Shown: positions 23,566 through 35,145, numbered from the stretch's first letter. The stretch: DNA of 64,000 nucleotides from Favolaschia claudopus (GCA_037176885.1 JAWWNJ010000144.1:372001-436000); one strand, 5' to 3'. Program-made: numbers and translations. Notes: generated by a model not told the origin, from the sequence alone.

Positions 23566-25272
23566 ATGTCGGAAATTTACATTTCAGACTATGAGAGTCA
23601 TCTGGAGCAATTCAAGGCCCATCTAGCAGGGACTACAGACGAATCTTCACCTGCTTCCTTCGTACCGCCAGCAGGGTATTGGACATCACGCGAAAAAGAC
23701 TGCTTTTTTCATGCCCTTGCCATACATTCTCGTTTACGTCCGGACCTCATCGCACATTCCATCAAATCGAAAACTGTTCTCGACGTTTGCACGTATCTTG
23801 ACGCACTTGATAAAGCAGCTGCTTCCCAACCTTCACCTTCCCTTCGGTCCGAATTGGAAGGTGCCATGGAGGTGTCTGCGTCCTGGGTAGAATATGAGGA
23901 AAGTCAGGTTTGTGAGCTCTCCCAGTTGGAATTACACTGGGAAGAAGCCGAAGAGGCGCACAGTCGCGCTACATTACTAGCAAGTCGCCCCTGGGACGAT
24001 CCGACCTACTTCACTTGGAAGGTAGAACAAGAAAGCTTGTGGCAAAAGCATGATGCTCTGAAAAAGCTCGGTCCGGCCCATTTCGAGGTCATGGATACCC
24101 TCATCCGGACATCGTCCGACGACAACAATGAGGAATCTTTGCCAGTTCCGCCGTCTAGCCAAACTTCTGAGCAAGGACTGGATAATTCATCCACATTCAA
24201 GCCACAGGAAGCGCCTGCCGCTTCGAGCTCTCCTATTGTCTCGAATGAGTCAGAAACTTCACCCATAGCTCTTACTGTCGACCTCCCGTCCTCTCCAGTC
24301 CCAGATCACACGTCGTCGCCGTCTGCCGCCTACCTCGAAGCTCTGAGCCCGGCTTCTCGTAGACGTCTGAAAAAACGGCTTGCTATGCGCAAGAAACGTG
24401 CCGAGGTGAACGGGACGGTCCCGAATTTACTCCCGGTCGTTCTTCCCTCACGTACAAAAACCAAGGCGTCAGTATCGAAGTCCAAACGCCGCAAGGGCAA
24501 ACTTCAGATAATGCAGGAGGAGGGGGACGAAGCTGAATTGGAGCCAGAAGAGAATATCCAAACCGCTTTCAGAGAGCGGAACATCGACTCGGACGCTCTG
24601 GCCGAGTTGGGCTTCGACATATTCAACTTTCGTCGACTAGGGAAACTCATGGGGTGAGATAGTTGTTGCTCCCTTCCTTGTTTTTTGTTGAAGATATGCT
24701 CTCCAGTTCGCAGGATCACACTCACTTAGAGCCAGACGGGCCAGCTTCCATTTCGTTTGAAACGGTTCAGATCTTGCGTAGCATCCTTCTCGAGTTCACG
24801 ACGAAGGTCGTGCAGAGCACAATATCGATCAGGGAGCAAGAATTTAACCTGAAGCGCAACATGGCAATTTGGCGTCTGCAGAAGGAAGATGAGGTACTGA
24901 GGTTGCTCCTTCGAACACGATACGGTCACTCATTCGTGGTAGATAACATTCACCATCGTAAACGAAGCTTTGATGATGCATTGGTTTCCCTCGTCCAGAT
25001 ATGTACACCATTGTTCTGCAGACGTGCCCTACCAAAACATGGCGGACCGGGAAGGTGCATTCCATGGGCAGCTCCCACTGCATCGAGAACTTGTCCCACC
25101 GGTCGTACTGCATGTTGAGTCTGATGATGACTCTCTGATTCCGATTCCGAATGAGGAAACTGAGGAAGAACTGCTTGCGAAACTGGAGGCCGAGGAGCGT
25201 GCGCTCAATGAGCTAGACCAACAGCTAGAACGCCGATACGAGGAAAACTTATGGAAAGGCGCACGAGGGTAA
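23566..25272 (+). CDS. Rrn5-like RNA polymerase I upstream activating factor subunit
   Basis: The best reading is a homologue of Rrn5, a SANT/Myb-like subunit of the Pol I upstream activating factor at rDNA promoters. From ATG 23566 the protein begins MSEIYISDYESHLEQFKAHL. The SANT-like stretch GYWTSREKDCFFHALAIHSR followed by RPDLIAHSIKSKT is the family core. A long exon runs to 24655 with a basic segment (RRRLKKRLAMRKKRA). A 53-nt intron, donor GTGAGA, leads to ISFETVQILRSILLEFTTKV, which looks like a histone-fold helix. A further intron near 24950-25040 and an acidic coil (NEETEEELLAKLEAEERA) end the protein, TAA 25270-25272. The last intron and C-terminus are uncertain; a splice at 25270 could add a few codons. 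The family is poorly conserved, so this is a moderate call. Confidence 0.7.
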
Positions 25273-25351
25273 GCTGGGCAGCATAATCTGTAAGTGAGCA
25301 TTAAACACGCATGATACCTAAGGTACGGACTCTAACAAGGATCTGCAGACG

Positions 25352-26552
25352 CTACACAGCGATATAACCACCACGGTGCGAGGATGACCGCCGAGGACGG
25401 ACAGAGGAGCACAAGTGAGAAACAACGTCCCTCAGCATGTATGGGACCTCTCCCCAAAAGTCTCTATGGCTAAGAGCGAACGCCATGTCAAACCAAGTCG
25501 GTTGTGCCAAGGAAAATGAACACTCACGGAATTAGGTCGGCTCCCCGCGCTCCATATGTAGAGTAGTTGTAATAGGCCCCGAGAACCATGTAGACAGTGA
25601 ATGCGACCACAACACTTGAGACTGCCGTTAGGGTGATATCCAGCAATGAAATGAAATGACGCGTCGTACAGGAGCAAAAACCATCCAACAGACGATAGCG
25701 AATTCGATTCAGACGAGCCTCCCCCACTGTCTTCCGGTGGTGGCTGACCCTCCTTCTCGTCCTCGCCTGCGAAACTACACCCAGCGGCAGACGACCACTC
25801 CAACTCTAGTCGCTCCCCATCATACGACACGAATTTCGGCTCGCTTTCAGAGCCTGGTGTACACAGCAAATTGATGTTGACGGATTGCTGCGCGTCGGTG
25901 GTGTTTATGGGATGCGGGTAGGAACTGCCATGTAGTAGGATTGCGACACCCTTTGGGGCTACCGTGCTGATATTTTCAGTCGACCAGAAAGAGCGTATTG
26001 TAGGGACACGCACAAGATAGAGGAGTATATGAAGGCTTCAGAGATTCGGTCTGCGCTAGTGGAATAACAGATACTATTCTGTTATCAGAGCCACTCTTGC
26101 TATTCGTCTTCGTCAAACAGACACTTTGTAGTCGTGTAAGAGCGGTATAGAGTAGATGTTAGACGGAGTACATACCGCGTCCCTGGTGCACACTGGCCCA
26201 CGTCAATAAATGCAACACATGCTGAAGTTGACACCGCACCTGATCAGCTTCGGAAACATCCTTCAGAGGTGTAAGCTTTGAGGCAAATTAGTGGGTGATT
26301 GAAACGACTACATTATGTATGGCGCACGTCGGAACACAAGGAGATTCGTACGGAATCTATTTCGTGCGTAGGAGGTGTTGTTCGCTCTCGTGAAGCAGAG
26401 TGTTCGTCGTGCAACGAAGTGAGATCAAATTTCAAGCCATTTACTTGAAAATGGCAGTCAAAAGGGTCGTCGGCTGCTAGGACCGGGAGAGAGAATGAAA
26501 GGAGCAGCAGGAGAAGAGGAAAGTCCACGTTTTGCGGCAGTCGTAAAATCAT
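25352..26552 (-). CDS. ATG27: Autophagy-related protein 27 (Atg27)
   Basis: This is a type I membrane protein that cycles between Golgi, endosome, vacuole and Atg9 vesicles. MILRLPQNVDFPLLLLLLSF and the run to LPVLAADD form the signal peptide. The lumenal part is a mannose-6-phosphate-receptor-like domain with cysteines (DPFDCHFQ, INLLCTPG, SSAAGCSF). The transmembrane segment LLDITLTAVSSVVVAFTVYM is followed by the family signature GAYYNYSTYGARGADLIP. After a 60-odd-nt intron comes DFWGEVPYMLRDVVSHL. The protein ends GGYIAV-stop, a C-terminal YxxPhi signal comparable to the YSAV of yeast Atg27. TAG is at 25352-25354. The first helix-free exons are small and their junctions uncertain. Confident in identity. 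Confidence 0.9.
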
Positions 26553-26734
26553 AGTCGCGTTCAGAAGGAAAAGCCAGTAAACACTCCTCAACACCACGCA
26601 CACGCGGCTCAATTCGATATTACGCAGCTCCAAAGTCCCCGCACAAGCGTCAGACGTAGTAAGCCAAGTACGCTGTTTCTTTCATGTAATTCGCAAAGCC
26701 ATCTAAGTACATTAGTGTATTTATATGTGGTAGT

Positions 26735-28432
26735 TCATGACCCAAATCTAGCAAGCCTCCGTCGTCGAAGTTCATCTACACTCACTTCTTCGGGAGGCGG
26801 GGGCGACGGTGCGTCAGGCAAATCAACGGAGCTCGGCTGTGGTACAGATGGAATTGAGGGCTGAATGGGTTCTTGACGAGGTGCTTCTTTAGGTAATGTC
26901 CAACCCTCGGGCAGTTGTTCGAGAGAAGCCTTCAAAGCTGCCTCTGTCCAAGATGAAAATGAGAAAGCTTTTTGCAAATGAAAGTGGGAAACCCACGAAG
27001 CTCGGCATCATCGTCGTCGTATACCCTCTCATGGCTGTAATGAGACGAACGGGGAAGCGTTTCGTTTTCAGTGGGTAGACCTGGGTCGGGCGCCGTCCCG
27101 TGTCCCTCCAGGCGGGCGGAAGCCTCGCTCTCCTCTATTGCACGTCTGATCATCTCCTCCTCCTCTGCATCGCGCCCAGCACGAGTGCCAGCTGCTTCTT
27201 CATCGGCCCATAGCTGTCGCTGCGCATACTCTTGTTCGGCTTTCATTCTTTCCAATAAACGACGATTACGCTCCGTTGTGGCTGCTACAGGGTCAGATTC
27301 ATCCTGTTCTGGCGGTGTGGCGTATTGGCTTGTTGAGGGCGAGTCACTGCCGATAGATGGAAGAGGGACATTGTGGCGGACCATCGGCGGAGGACCACTC
27401 GGAGAGTCATCTCCCATTAACGAAGCTTGTAAGGCGGCTTGAAGTTCATAGTCCTCATCCTCCATGCCCTCTATCATCTCCGGTCGATTGCTTCCGCTCG
27501 CAGTGGCGTGAGACGAGAAGGACGACAGATCAGGTCTGCTAGCAGAACGAGGTTCTGGGATGGTGCTCGCGATATCATCTGCCTCGGTATGAGGGAGTGC
27601 GGAAGTCGACGTCGGCTCGGCAGGAGTTATAGCAAAGACAGAATATCCTTGAATGCACAATCTGAGTCAGATATTACCGCTATCAGGATCAGGACAAAAT
27701 ACCATCCGCTTCGGCTTGTTGCAAGACCATCCCGAGGTATAGGTTGGACACCCACTCCGGTTTAGCGATGAAAGAGTTTAGATTAAACCAGTGGGGACCA
27801 AAACGACGAAGGGAGAACCAGTGCTGTTCATAATTGAGAATGAAGGCTAGTTGACCTCTATCATTGAAGCCGTCGATTCCTCACCCTACAAGCGAAAAAA
27901 AGTATACGCACTCTGGATGGTCACGATACGGTCGCATCTCTTCCCCTCGCCACCGAGAAAGTCTGTAAATAATGGGTGAATAAACATCGATCCAGCAAAG
28001 TTGTGGGCATACTTGAGCCCCCACACATCTAGTGCATTCTCGAGCACTTGCACGGAAAAGAAACCAGAATCGTCCATATTTCCACTTCTGGTGCCATGAT
28101 TGTTGTCGTCGTAGCTTTCTTCGAGTGCATCGAGATTGTTTGCAATTTCTGCCAGCTCTGGGGCAGTAAACTGGAGGGAATGGGTCCAAGAACATCCCCC
28201 AAAGCAGAGTTACACACGTAGTTTCCCTCTGAGGTGAGAGCATTGGATGTAAGACAATCCGATAATGAAGAAACACGAACGTAGCAGGCTATTGAGGCAA
28301 TGTTGGGCACACATCATAGAGCTGCGGGTGCCAGTGCGGATGGTGAGCAGTCAACGCGAGATCGTGAGCAGAGATCGCCCACCCTTGCTCCTGGGTTTCA
28401 TGATAGATGGGAAGGTGTTCAAGCCCAGCCAT
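26735..28432 (-). CDS. Ataxin-3-like Josephin deubiquitinase with UIMs
   Basis: This is a cysteine-protease deubiquitinase of the Machado-Joseph (Josephin) family. ATG 28432 gives MAGLEHLPIYHETQEQG, then across an intron SMMCAQHCLNSLL, whose first Cys is the expected nucleophile. MDDSGFFSVQVLENALDVW follows near 28080. The catalytic His/Asn block is EQHWFSLRRFGPHWFNLNS near 27830-27780. The C-terminal half carries three candidate ubiquitin-interacting motifs: DEDYELQAALQASL, EEEMIRRAIEESEA and TEAALKASLEQL. The end is Pro-rich (PDAPSPPPPEEV) and closes RRRLARFGS-stop at 26735. Five or six introns. The full catalytic triad is visible, so it is probably active. No polyglutamine tract is present. 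Confidence 0.9.
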
Positions 28433-28668
28433 TACGCAGCAGCGGCAGATTCTAGATAGCGTTCGAGTTCAAGGTTGCCCACGAAGGCAAAGGGAGAGTC
28501 GCGAACGCGTGACGACATGTTCACGTAACGGAAAAAATATCGATTTTACAAAAGAAATACATGGAAGCAGATACAGAACACCAAGTACAATCGGGACAGC
28601 TGATGTGTAGACCAGCAGTGAGAATACAGAATGATACAAAATTGAATTCATGATGTTCGTGGATCGTT

Positions 28669-29844
28669 TTATAGCGGACGCGTGTCTGATTCAGGTGTGG
28701 ACGGACGCGTCGTGGTCGAAGGACGCGACACGGACCCAATTGCAGTCGTATCACCGGGATCCTGGTCGTGTCGATGCCCGGCAAACCTCACATACCGGGA
28801 GAAGCGACGGAGACGACTTGTCCGGTGGTTGGAAGGCTCAGTGGGATCTTGCTCTTCCAGTTCCGATCCGCCAGAAATCATGTTCTCCAACGCAACAAAG
28901 TCTTGAATGGTCTTCAATTTCCCATATTCAAAATTACGGGTTCAAAAACGCACCGTGACGACAGAGAGGGCACGCGGTGCTCAATTCGAGAAGCCATGGA
29001 TCAACGCAACTCTGATGAAAACGGTGGGCCCCATCGCAGGGCAACACGCGTAGGTCGTCCCCTTCCCCGAATTCAACGATGCAAATCGGACACGTTTCGC
29101 GTCCGATACCAGCCGGGATGGTGTTGAGAGGAGGGGGAGGAACGCCAGAGACCTCGTTTGATGCTTGAGTTGTGTTGGTGGGAGTTTTCTCGTGAGCTCT
29201 TGAAGTTCCAGTATCAGCGGTGGAACTGGAAGGAATTTGTGGCGTGCTCAAATCCGGCGGCTTGGGATCAGCTGGTGTCTCTGGCACAGCGCTTTCCTCG
29301 GATTGGGTGCTTGTGCCGAACTTAACGATAGGGAATGTATCGAGGATTGCGCGTGTCAATCCTGTGGGTACTTTCAAAGTCAGCACGCTGTCCGAGCGAA
29401 GAGAAAAAGGGTAACCTCCGGCTCTGGTTCGACTCCAGCCATCCAGCCCTCCATTTTCGTTTCGCCTTGGACCATATCGTTCGGGATGTCGTATAGCCTT
29501 AATCGCCTGCAGAATTGTCAAGGTGAGTTTGGTGATATGTTTTCGAAAAAAAAAATTGCTGACCCCAGAAACTTTCAAAAGAGTAAAAACCACACCGAAA
29601 GAGCATGATAGATAGAATTATGCTGACTTATGATGATGCAAAAAAGCAGAGAGACGCATCCAGTCACAACGTACAAAACAATCCTTTCAAACAATTCCAA
29701 CGCTTTGAGAGACTTATACATGCAACGTGGTGCAACTCACATCGCAACAGCTGTATTGGGGGGCGCTGAAGAGCCCGTCGCGTCGAGTATGGTCGCATTT
29801 TGGGAGGGAAACGAGCGTGGAGGTCGTAGCAGAGGAAGAACCAT
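28669..29844 (-). CDS. Membrane-associated RING-H2 finger protein
   Basis: Probable E3 ubiquitin ligase of the basidiomycete single-helix plus RING type. A short N-terminus with a hydrophobic stretch ([13 protein letters not shown]) leads, after an intron, to [15 protein letters not shown], a sequence typical just after the helix in this family. A Pro/Ser/Thr linker follows. The RING-H2 domain runs [26 protein letters not shown], then [16 protein letters not shown] (about 29100-28950). One more intron precedes the tail [19 protein letters not shown], ending at 28669. The start at 29844 is the first ATG in frame and may be too short; a signal-peptide exon further upstream would have to fit in the 102-bp gap to the divergent ligase gene. 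RING confident, 5' end not. Confidence 0.75.
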
Positions 29845-29946
29845 CGCATTACGTCTTTTGGGATCTAGTCCAAGTATAGGTGGTGCATGGGAAGTTAGGG
29901 AAGACAGGGGCTCTCAACACGGCAATTCCCCGGCCCGGTTAGCAAC

Positions 29947-31912
29947 ATGATCTACACTAGTACCACCACCGCACAGGCAGGCCCGGTCCCCCAACTCGAC
30001 TTGCTTTCCCTTTTATTTGATTCAGACCTGTGTCTTGCAAAAGAGTTCACCGTTATACACGCCGACGCTGCAGATCCAACCAGAGCAATAACCAAAGCAG
30101 ATGCACGCGTCTTGACGCGTAGAATAGCATCCACTCTTCGTACCCGCTTTGGAATTGGCCGGCATGGACCTGGAAAGGACGTCGTAGTCCTGATGTCGAC
30201 AGGACAGGTCGCGCTTCTCATGTGTCCAGTTCCAGCTAGGCTCATCTCAACTTACTCAGCATCTACTTCCCGTCCTTTTCTATGGTATACTTGCAGCCGG
30301 TGGAGTGGCCAGTCTTGCCTCGCCTTCCTTTCAAGCGGAAGAACTGGCTAGGCAAATTCAGCAAGGCTCTGCCAAACTATGCATCTCTTACCCATTAACC
30401 CAGGACATCTTGTCGTCAGCCGCACGTCTCTGCGACTTTCCTTCGCACCGGTGTCTGGTCTTTGACTCATCAAAACCTGAAGGACGACTTCGAATCTTGA
30501 CCGGCATCTCACCTCATAGTATTGTCGGGAAATCTGAATTGGAATGGGAACGCATAACAGACAAAAAAGCCCTCGATAACAGCCTGATATGCCTCCTTTA
30601 CAGCTCCGGCACAACTGGACCTCCGAAAGGTAGCCTTGCCTGAGCTTGAAACAATAAAACGGCCAACCTTTGAATTTGTAGGAGTCTCGATATCCCATAC
30701 AAACATAGTAGCTGGAGCCCACTTGGCGAGTGTTGGCTTTCGCGAGCACTGGAAAACCAATAAATGGGACTACCGTACTCTGGCGCATCTCCCTACAGCC
30801 CATGTAGCTGGTGTCCAGGGTGAGGGTGCCTCGTCTTGTATCCTACGGTCATGCTGAGTGACCCAGGATATCTTGTTATCCCATTTTATCAGGGCGGGAT
30901 CGCTTACTGGATGCCTAAATTCGATTTTGCTCAATTTCTCGAGTTGAACCGTAGCTTGGAGATTACAACAATCTTCAGTGTGCCACCAATCTACTTGCTC
31001 TGCGCCAAATCGCCGCTCGTTAAGGATCACTTTCGTTCGCTCAAGTCCGCTATAGGTGATTTATACATATATACGCAATGCTACAAAGTGATCAATGCGC
31101 TTTCTTTTCAGGTGGTGCAGCGCCGCTATCCAAAAATTTACAAATCGAAGTCAGCAAAAAGCTCGGTGTCTTTCTCGCCCAGACTTGGGGACTCTCTGAG
31201 ACGACTGGGTCCACCACCGGTGGCGACATCGACGTTGAGGACCTTTCAGGAAGTGTAGGTCCGATCTTACCTCACATGAATATTCGGCATGTTTTTATAT
31301 CTTCTATACTCATTGCTCGAACTCATGGCTCAACAGGATTGTGGATGAAGCTGGGAACGACTGCCTCCCGGAAACTCCCGGAGAGGTCCTTGTCAAAGGA
31401 CCAGTAGTGACCAAGGGTTATTTCAATAATCCCGAAGCAAATGCCCAAACCTTCAAGGATGGGTTCTTACGCACAGGTGACATAGGCTTCATGAAAGACG
31501 ACAGATTATTCATCGTCGTATGTCCTCCGTCTATTCCCCGCCAAACAAAAAATTATAACCCGATTCAAAGGACCGCAAAAAGGAGATGATCAAGTATAAA
31601 GGCCTCCAAGTTGCTCCCGCGGAACTGGAAGCTGTTTTAATTTCGCATCCGAAAATCATGGATGCTGGTGTCATAGGGGTATATGACCATCTGCTAGCCA
31701 CCGAGGTCCCCCGCGCGTACGTAGTTGCAGACCAGTCGGCCATTAATGCCAGCGCGATCAAAGACTTTGTGAAAAGTCGGCTTGCGAGCCATAAACAGTT
31801 GCGCGGCGGCGTGCGATTTGTGGCGGGTATACCCAAGTCGCCGTCTGGGAAGATCCTACGAAGGGAACTGAGAGCAATGGCACTCGCCGACGATGCGAAA
31901 GCCAAGCTGTAA
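29947..31912 (+). CDS. AMP-dependent acyl/aryl-CoA ligase (4-coumarate-CoA-ligase-like)
   Basis: An adenylate-forming enzyme that activates a carboxylic acid with ATP and transfers it to CoA. The phosphate loop [11 protein letters not shown] is near 30600. The A5-type motif WGLSETTG is near 31185. The A7/A8 block includes [16 protein letters not shown], then [20 protein letters not shown] after an intron at 31519-31573. The C-terminal catalytic lysine sits in [13 protein letters not shown] near 31840. About seven short introns; TAA ends at 31912. The C-terminus AKAKL could be a weak peroxisomal PTS1-like signal (KL ending), which is inference. The substrate cannot be deduced. Confident in family. 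Confidence 0.9.
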
Positions 31913-32201
31913 AATTATACTTGTAGTTATAGTTACATCAAAGAAGGAATTTATCCTCGCATCCTTCTCCGAAATGAATGCCACAAGAATCAAGATGGGG
32001 GTGACCAAAATGATTAACGCCCGTGTATGAATGTGCCGCGAATAACTGGGGTTCTCGGAAGATAGGCAAGACAGCTCGAAGGATGTATTGATGAACGTTG
32101 AAGAATACAGAGAATATGCACACGAACATTAAACCGGCATCTATCCATACATGACGGCGATAAACATACATTGAGATTCAACCGTTAGATTGTCATCTGG
32201 C

Positions 32202-33984
32202 TCAGATAAGGCGACCAGGAGGAACGCTCGCGAACCCACTGTTATGGTCGTATACAAGGTTTCCACGCACATACGTTTTCTTCACTTGACCCCGAAGCGT
32301 CAGGCCCTCGTACGGCGATAGCTTGTTCTTGAACTGAAGCGACTGTTTCGTAACCTATTCAGAAAGTCGCCGGCCTTCAGTTTTCTCATCGTCGCCTGAG
32401 CGAAGCCGAAGACACAGACCGTGTATTCCGCATCGGGATCCCAAATAACAAAATCCGCATCATACCCGACCTTCAGTTCGCCCTTGGACGCGCCGAGTCC
32501 GGCGTGTTCCGCGCTCTTCTTGCAAACCCAGTCGACAATCCGCGCAATACTTACTCCTCTCTTCCCTCCCTCTGTCCACAGCAGACTCAGTCCGAGCCCC
32601 AACGTGCTAATGCCACCCCAGGCGCCCATAATATCGCCCTCATCGAGCTTCTTTAATTCAGCGACGCACGGGCTATGGTCGGAAACGACGCAGTCTATCG
32701 ACCCATCGAGAAGGGCTTCCCAAAGCTGCTCGCGGTTCGCCTGCTCTCTGATCGGAGGACAACACTTGAACTCGGGACGACCCGCCGGAATGTCATCAGC
32801 GGAAAGGCACAAATAATGGAAGCACGTTTCGACAGTGAGTTTGAGCCCTGACGCTTTGGCCTCTCGAATTACGGGAAGGGCAGACGCCGCGGAAAGATGA
32901 ACGATATGGCAGCGCAGGGACGGGTACTGCCGTTGTAACTTTGTTATCAGAGAAATCGCGTCTGTTTCTAATTTTTGCGGACGTGAGCTGAGGAATGTAG
33001 AATACGATGTGGAAGCAGGATGTGGATGAGAGGTCGCAGGAGGATCGCTGTCGAATTCGGCATGGAAGAGGAGAGCAGTCGAGGAATCCTAGGAAGTGGA
33101 GGCATTAATACGGAGTATTGATGAATTTGATGAACAGCGAAGAAGCAGGCATACCTGCAGGACCTCCATAGCATCTTTTACATCCGCTTCTGACACACAC
33201 GGAAATTCCTGCAAGTTTCATACGGTCAAAAGCGCATCAGAATCCGTCATTTCAAGTTTCATACTTACCTCAACTCCACTGTCAATGAGAAAACATTTGA
33301 ACCCTTTGACGCCGGCCTCGACTAACGGTGTGAGGTGCGCCTAAGCGGACAGGTGTGGGTACACAACTCGGGGATCAATTGGAACAGAGGAATTTTTACC
33401 TGATTTCCGGGAATGACCCCACCCCAGAAGGCGACGTCAGTGAAACATTGGCCGCTTGCTGCGGTACGCTTGAGGTCCAGATGGGGGACAGTACACGTGG
33501 GAGGGATGGAGTTCAAAGGCATATCGACGACACAAGTGACGCCCCCAGCAGCGGCTTTCACGTCTGTCCGTCAAAGTAGACATTGTGGGGTCGGCAGAGT
33601 CGCACCTGCACGGGTGCCCGTCCAGAATCCCTGCGAAATCAACTTAATTGGGGGATATTGAATGGTTCTGACCTGACAACTTACTTCCCAGTCAGTCCGA
33701 CCTGGCTCGTTGAGATGAACATGAGCACTTTCAAAAAATAGCGTTTACAGTGGACTGAGAAGCCGGTTCGGGGTCGTAACATACTCGACTAAGCCTGGTA
33801 TCACCACAAGATCTTGAGCATCTATCTCGATTGCCGGCGACTGAAGTGAGTCCGGGTCTCGGGTACGCCAACCCTCGAGCACGGAGGTGATTTTGCCTGC
33901 AGGCGAGATGGTGATTGTGGCTGGCCGTGGGTCGGGGCTGCCTGGGAGCATAACTTTGCGACCAGTGAGAATGGTGGTAGCCAT
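32202..33984 (-). CDS. DAL1: Allantoinase
   Basis: Opens the allantoin ring to allantoate in purine-nitrogen use. ATG 33984 starts [19 protein letters not shown]. The metal-binding [15 protein letters not shown] is formed at 33730-33680 across an intron. [17 protein letters not shown] follows near 33540, and [18 protein letters not shown] near 33310 holds the Lys likely to be carboxylated. SDHSPC near 32680 and [20 protein letters not shown] complete the active-site set that separates allantoinases from dihydroorotases. The last exons read [19 protein letters not shown] and VRGNLVYD, with the stop at 32202-32204. Seven or eight introns. A GATAAG element lies about 60 bp upstream, in keeping with nitrogen control in other fungi. 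Confident; symbol by analogy with yeast. Confidence 0.9.
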
Positions 33985-34043
33985 GGAAGACGAGAAGAGA
34001 GCAAGTATGAAAGATGGAATGGATTGACGGTGCCTATCTGCAC

Positions 34044-34049
34044 GATAAG
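34044..34049. promoter_or_regulatory. GATA-factor site in the allantoinase promoter
   Basis: GATAAG lies about 60 bp upstream of the allantoinase start, with a second GATA core (CTATC) about 10 bp away. In ascomycetes, allantoin genes are controlled by GATA activators; whether this holds here is inference. Confidence 0.35.
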
Positions 34050-34294
34050 CAAGAAACTTGGAGGGATCGTAGAGCAGTAGCAGCAGCAGTGATTTGAACA
34101 GAAACTAGAAGATGATGAGTCGAAGATGGTAGTATACGAGGTTAGTCTACTATAGAGTGAAGGCGGAAGACAAGCCTGAAGGAAGTAAAGATGATTGATT
34201 TGATTGCACATCGTTGCTGTGCGAAGATCAGGCGCTGACATCAGTGACAGATCGTCTTTACCCAACACTTGAAACGGCCCAACCCGGCTACGAG

Positions 34295-34301
34295 TATATA
34301 A
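34295..34301 (+). promoter_or_regulatory. TATA box before the yippee gene
   Basis: TATATAA is 49 bp before the start codon at 34350, followed by a C-rich leader ending CCCCCCACC next to the ATG. Confidence 0.45.
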
Positions 34302-34349
34302 TGGCCCATATTGCGCGCGTTCCCGGCTCTAATCTCACATCCCCCCACC

Positions 34350-34959
34350 ATGCTCGCCGTCCACCAATCCCAAAGTCCCCGTCGTCGCCTGCCTACCTTG
34401 CCTCAGAACAACAGGCTATCGCGACCTCTTCCTCCAATTCCGAGGCCTTTGTGCTGTAAACGATGCCAAGCGTGCATAACTTCATATAATGCAGTTCTCC
34501 CCGCTTCAGCGGTTCGTCAACCGATGCGTCTGCGCCGTTCGTGGAACTGACTCGGCTATCCAGATTCCCCCAGACTCGCGACGTTTTCGCGGGTTTTCGC
34601 TCTTCACCGAAACTTACAATGTAACTCTGTTGCCTCCGAAGATGCAACTCATGCAGACTGGCGCACATGTTCTCGCAGTGCGTTCCTTGTGACTCTCAGT
34701 CGCGTCCCTTGCTCATTCTCCATTCTCTCGCGCTCAGGAAATAACATGCTCTCATTGCCAAACCTCATTAGGTGCGCGGTTACGCGTCGCTAGCGTACTT
34801 ATAGCTAACACCTGTCAAGGTTACAAAATTGTTCGCGCAGCAGACAAATCAGAGAGCTGGAAAGACGGCAAATTCCTGCTTGAGCACGGCGAACTGGTCA
34901 ACCCGCACCGGCCCGACATGCTGAGTTTGGACGCGTCCGACTCGGAAGACAGCAGCTAA
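34350..34959 (+). CDS. Yippee/Mis18-fold zinc-binding protein
   Basis: A small yippee-like protein. Yippee proteins bind zinc through two CxxC pairs; the best known member serves the GID/CTLH ubiquitin ligase context in yeast (Moh1), but its role here is unknown. A basic, Pro-rich N-terminus precedes LCCKRCQACITS, the first CxxC. The middle exon gives SRRFRGFSLFTETYNV and MQTGAHVLA, a family signature. The second pair is ITCSHCQTSLGYKIVRA near 34740-34830. The end is WKDGKFLLEHGELV followed by an acidic tail ending SEDSS, TAA 34957-34959. Three introns are inferred; the join between the first and second exons is uncertain. Confident in family. Confidence 0.88.
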
Positions 34960-35145
34960 TCCAGGCTCGCTATGATCATGATAACTTATACTTGACGGTA
35001 CTCTAGACACTTTTACTTTGCACTGTAAAATACCAACAACATAAAAATGTGTACAATAGCTGGGTAACTTATATCTTTGTGGCAGTGCGCCAACTTGGAG
35101 TTAATCAACGTTGCTGTTCGCCTCGCCCTGGTATGAATTGGCAGC

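Larger units (their letters stand above)
33985..34349. other. Divergent intergenic region, allantoinase / yippee
   Basis: A 365-bp head-to-head promoter region. Near the allantoinase side it holds a CTATCTG and a GATAAG at 34044-34049, both GATA-factor core matches. On the yippee side there is a TATATAA at 34295-34301. An antisense frame reading into this region from the allantoinase start is unlikely to be coding. Confidence 0.5.

Noticed and set aside
25029..25301. Minus-strand Ser-rich open frame near the Rrn5/ATG27 junction
   Set aside because: Complement of the acidic coil of the Rrn5-like protein; no independent support.
29426..29436. GGTTCGACTCC, a match to a tRNA B-box
   Set aside because: No A-box at the right distance and no cloverleaf; it lies inside the RING gene's coding exon.
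29751..29946. Extra upstream exon for the RING protein
   Set aside because: The frame is blocked by a stop near 29916, and no ATG with a signal peptide could be joined.
32421..32816. Plus-strand frame of 131 codons opposite allantoinase
   Set aside because: Antisense shadow of the conserved SDHSPC exon.
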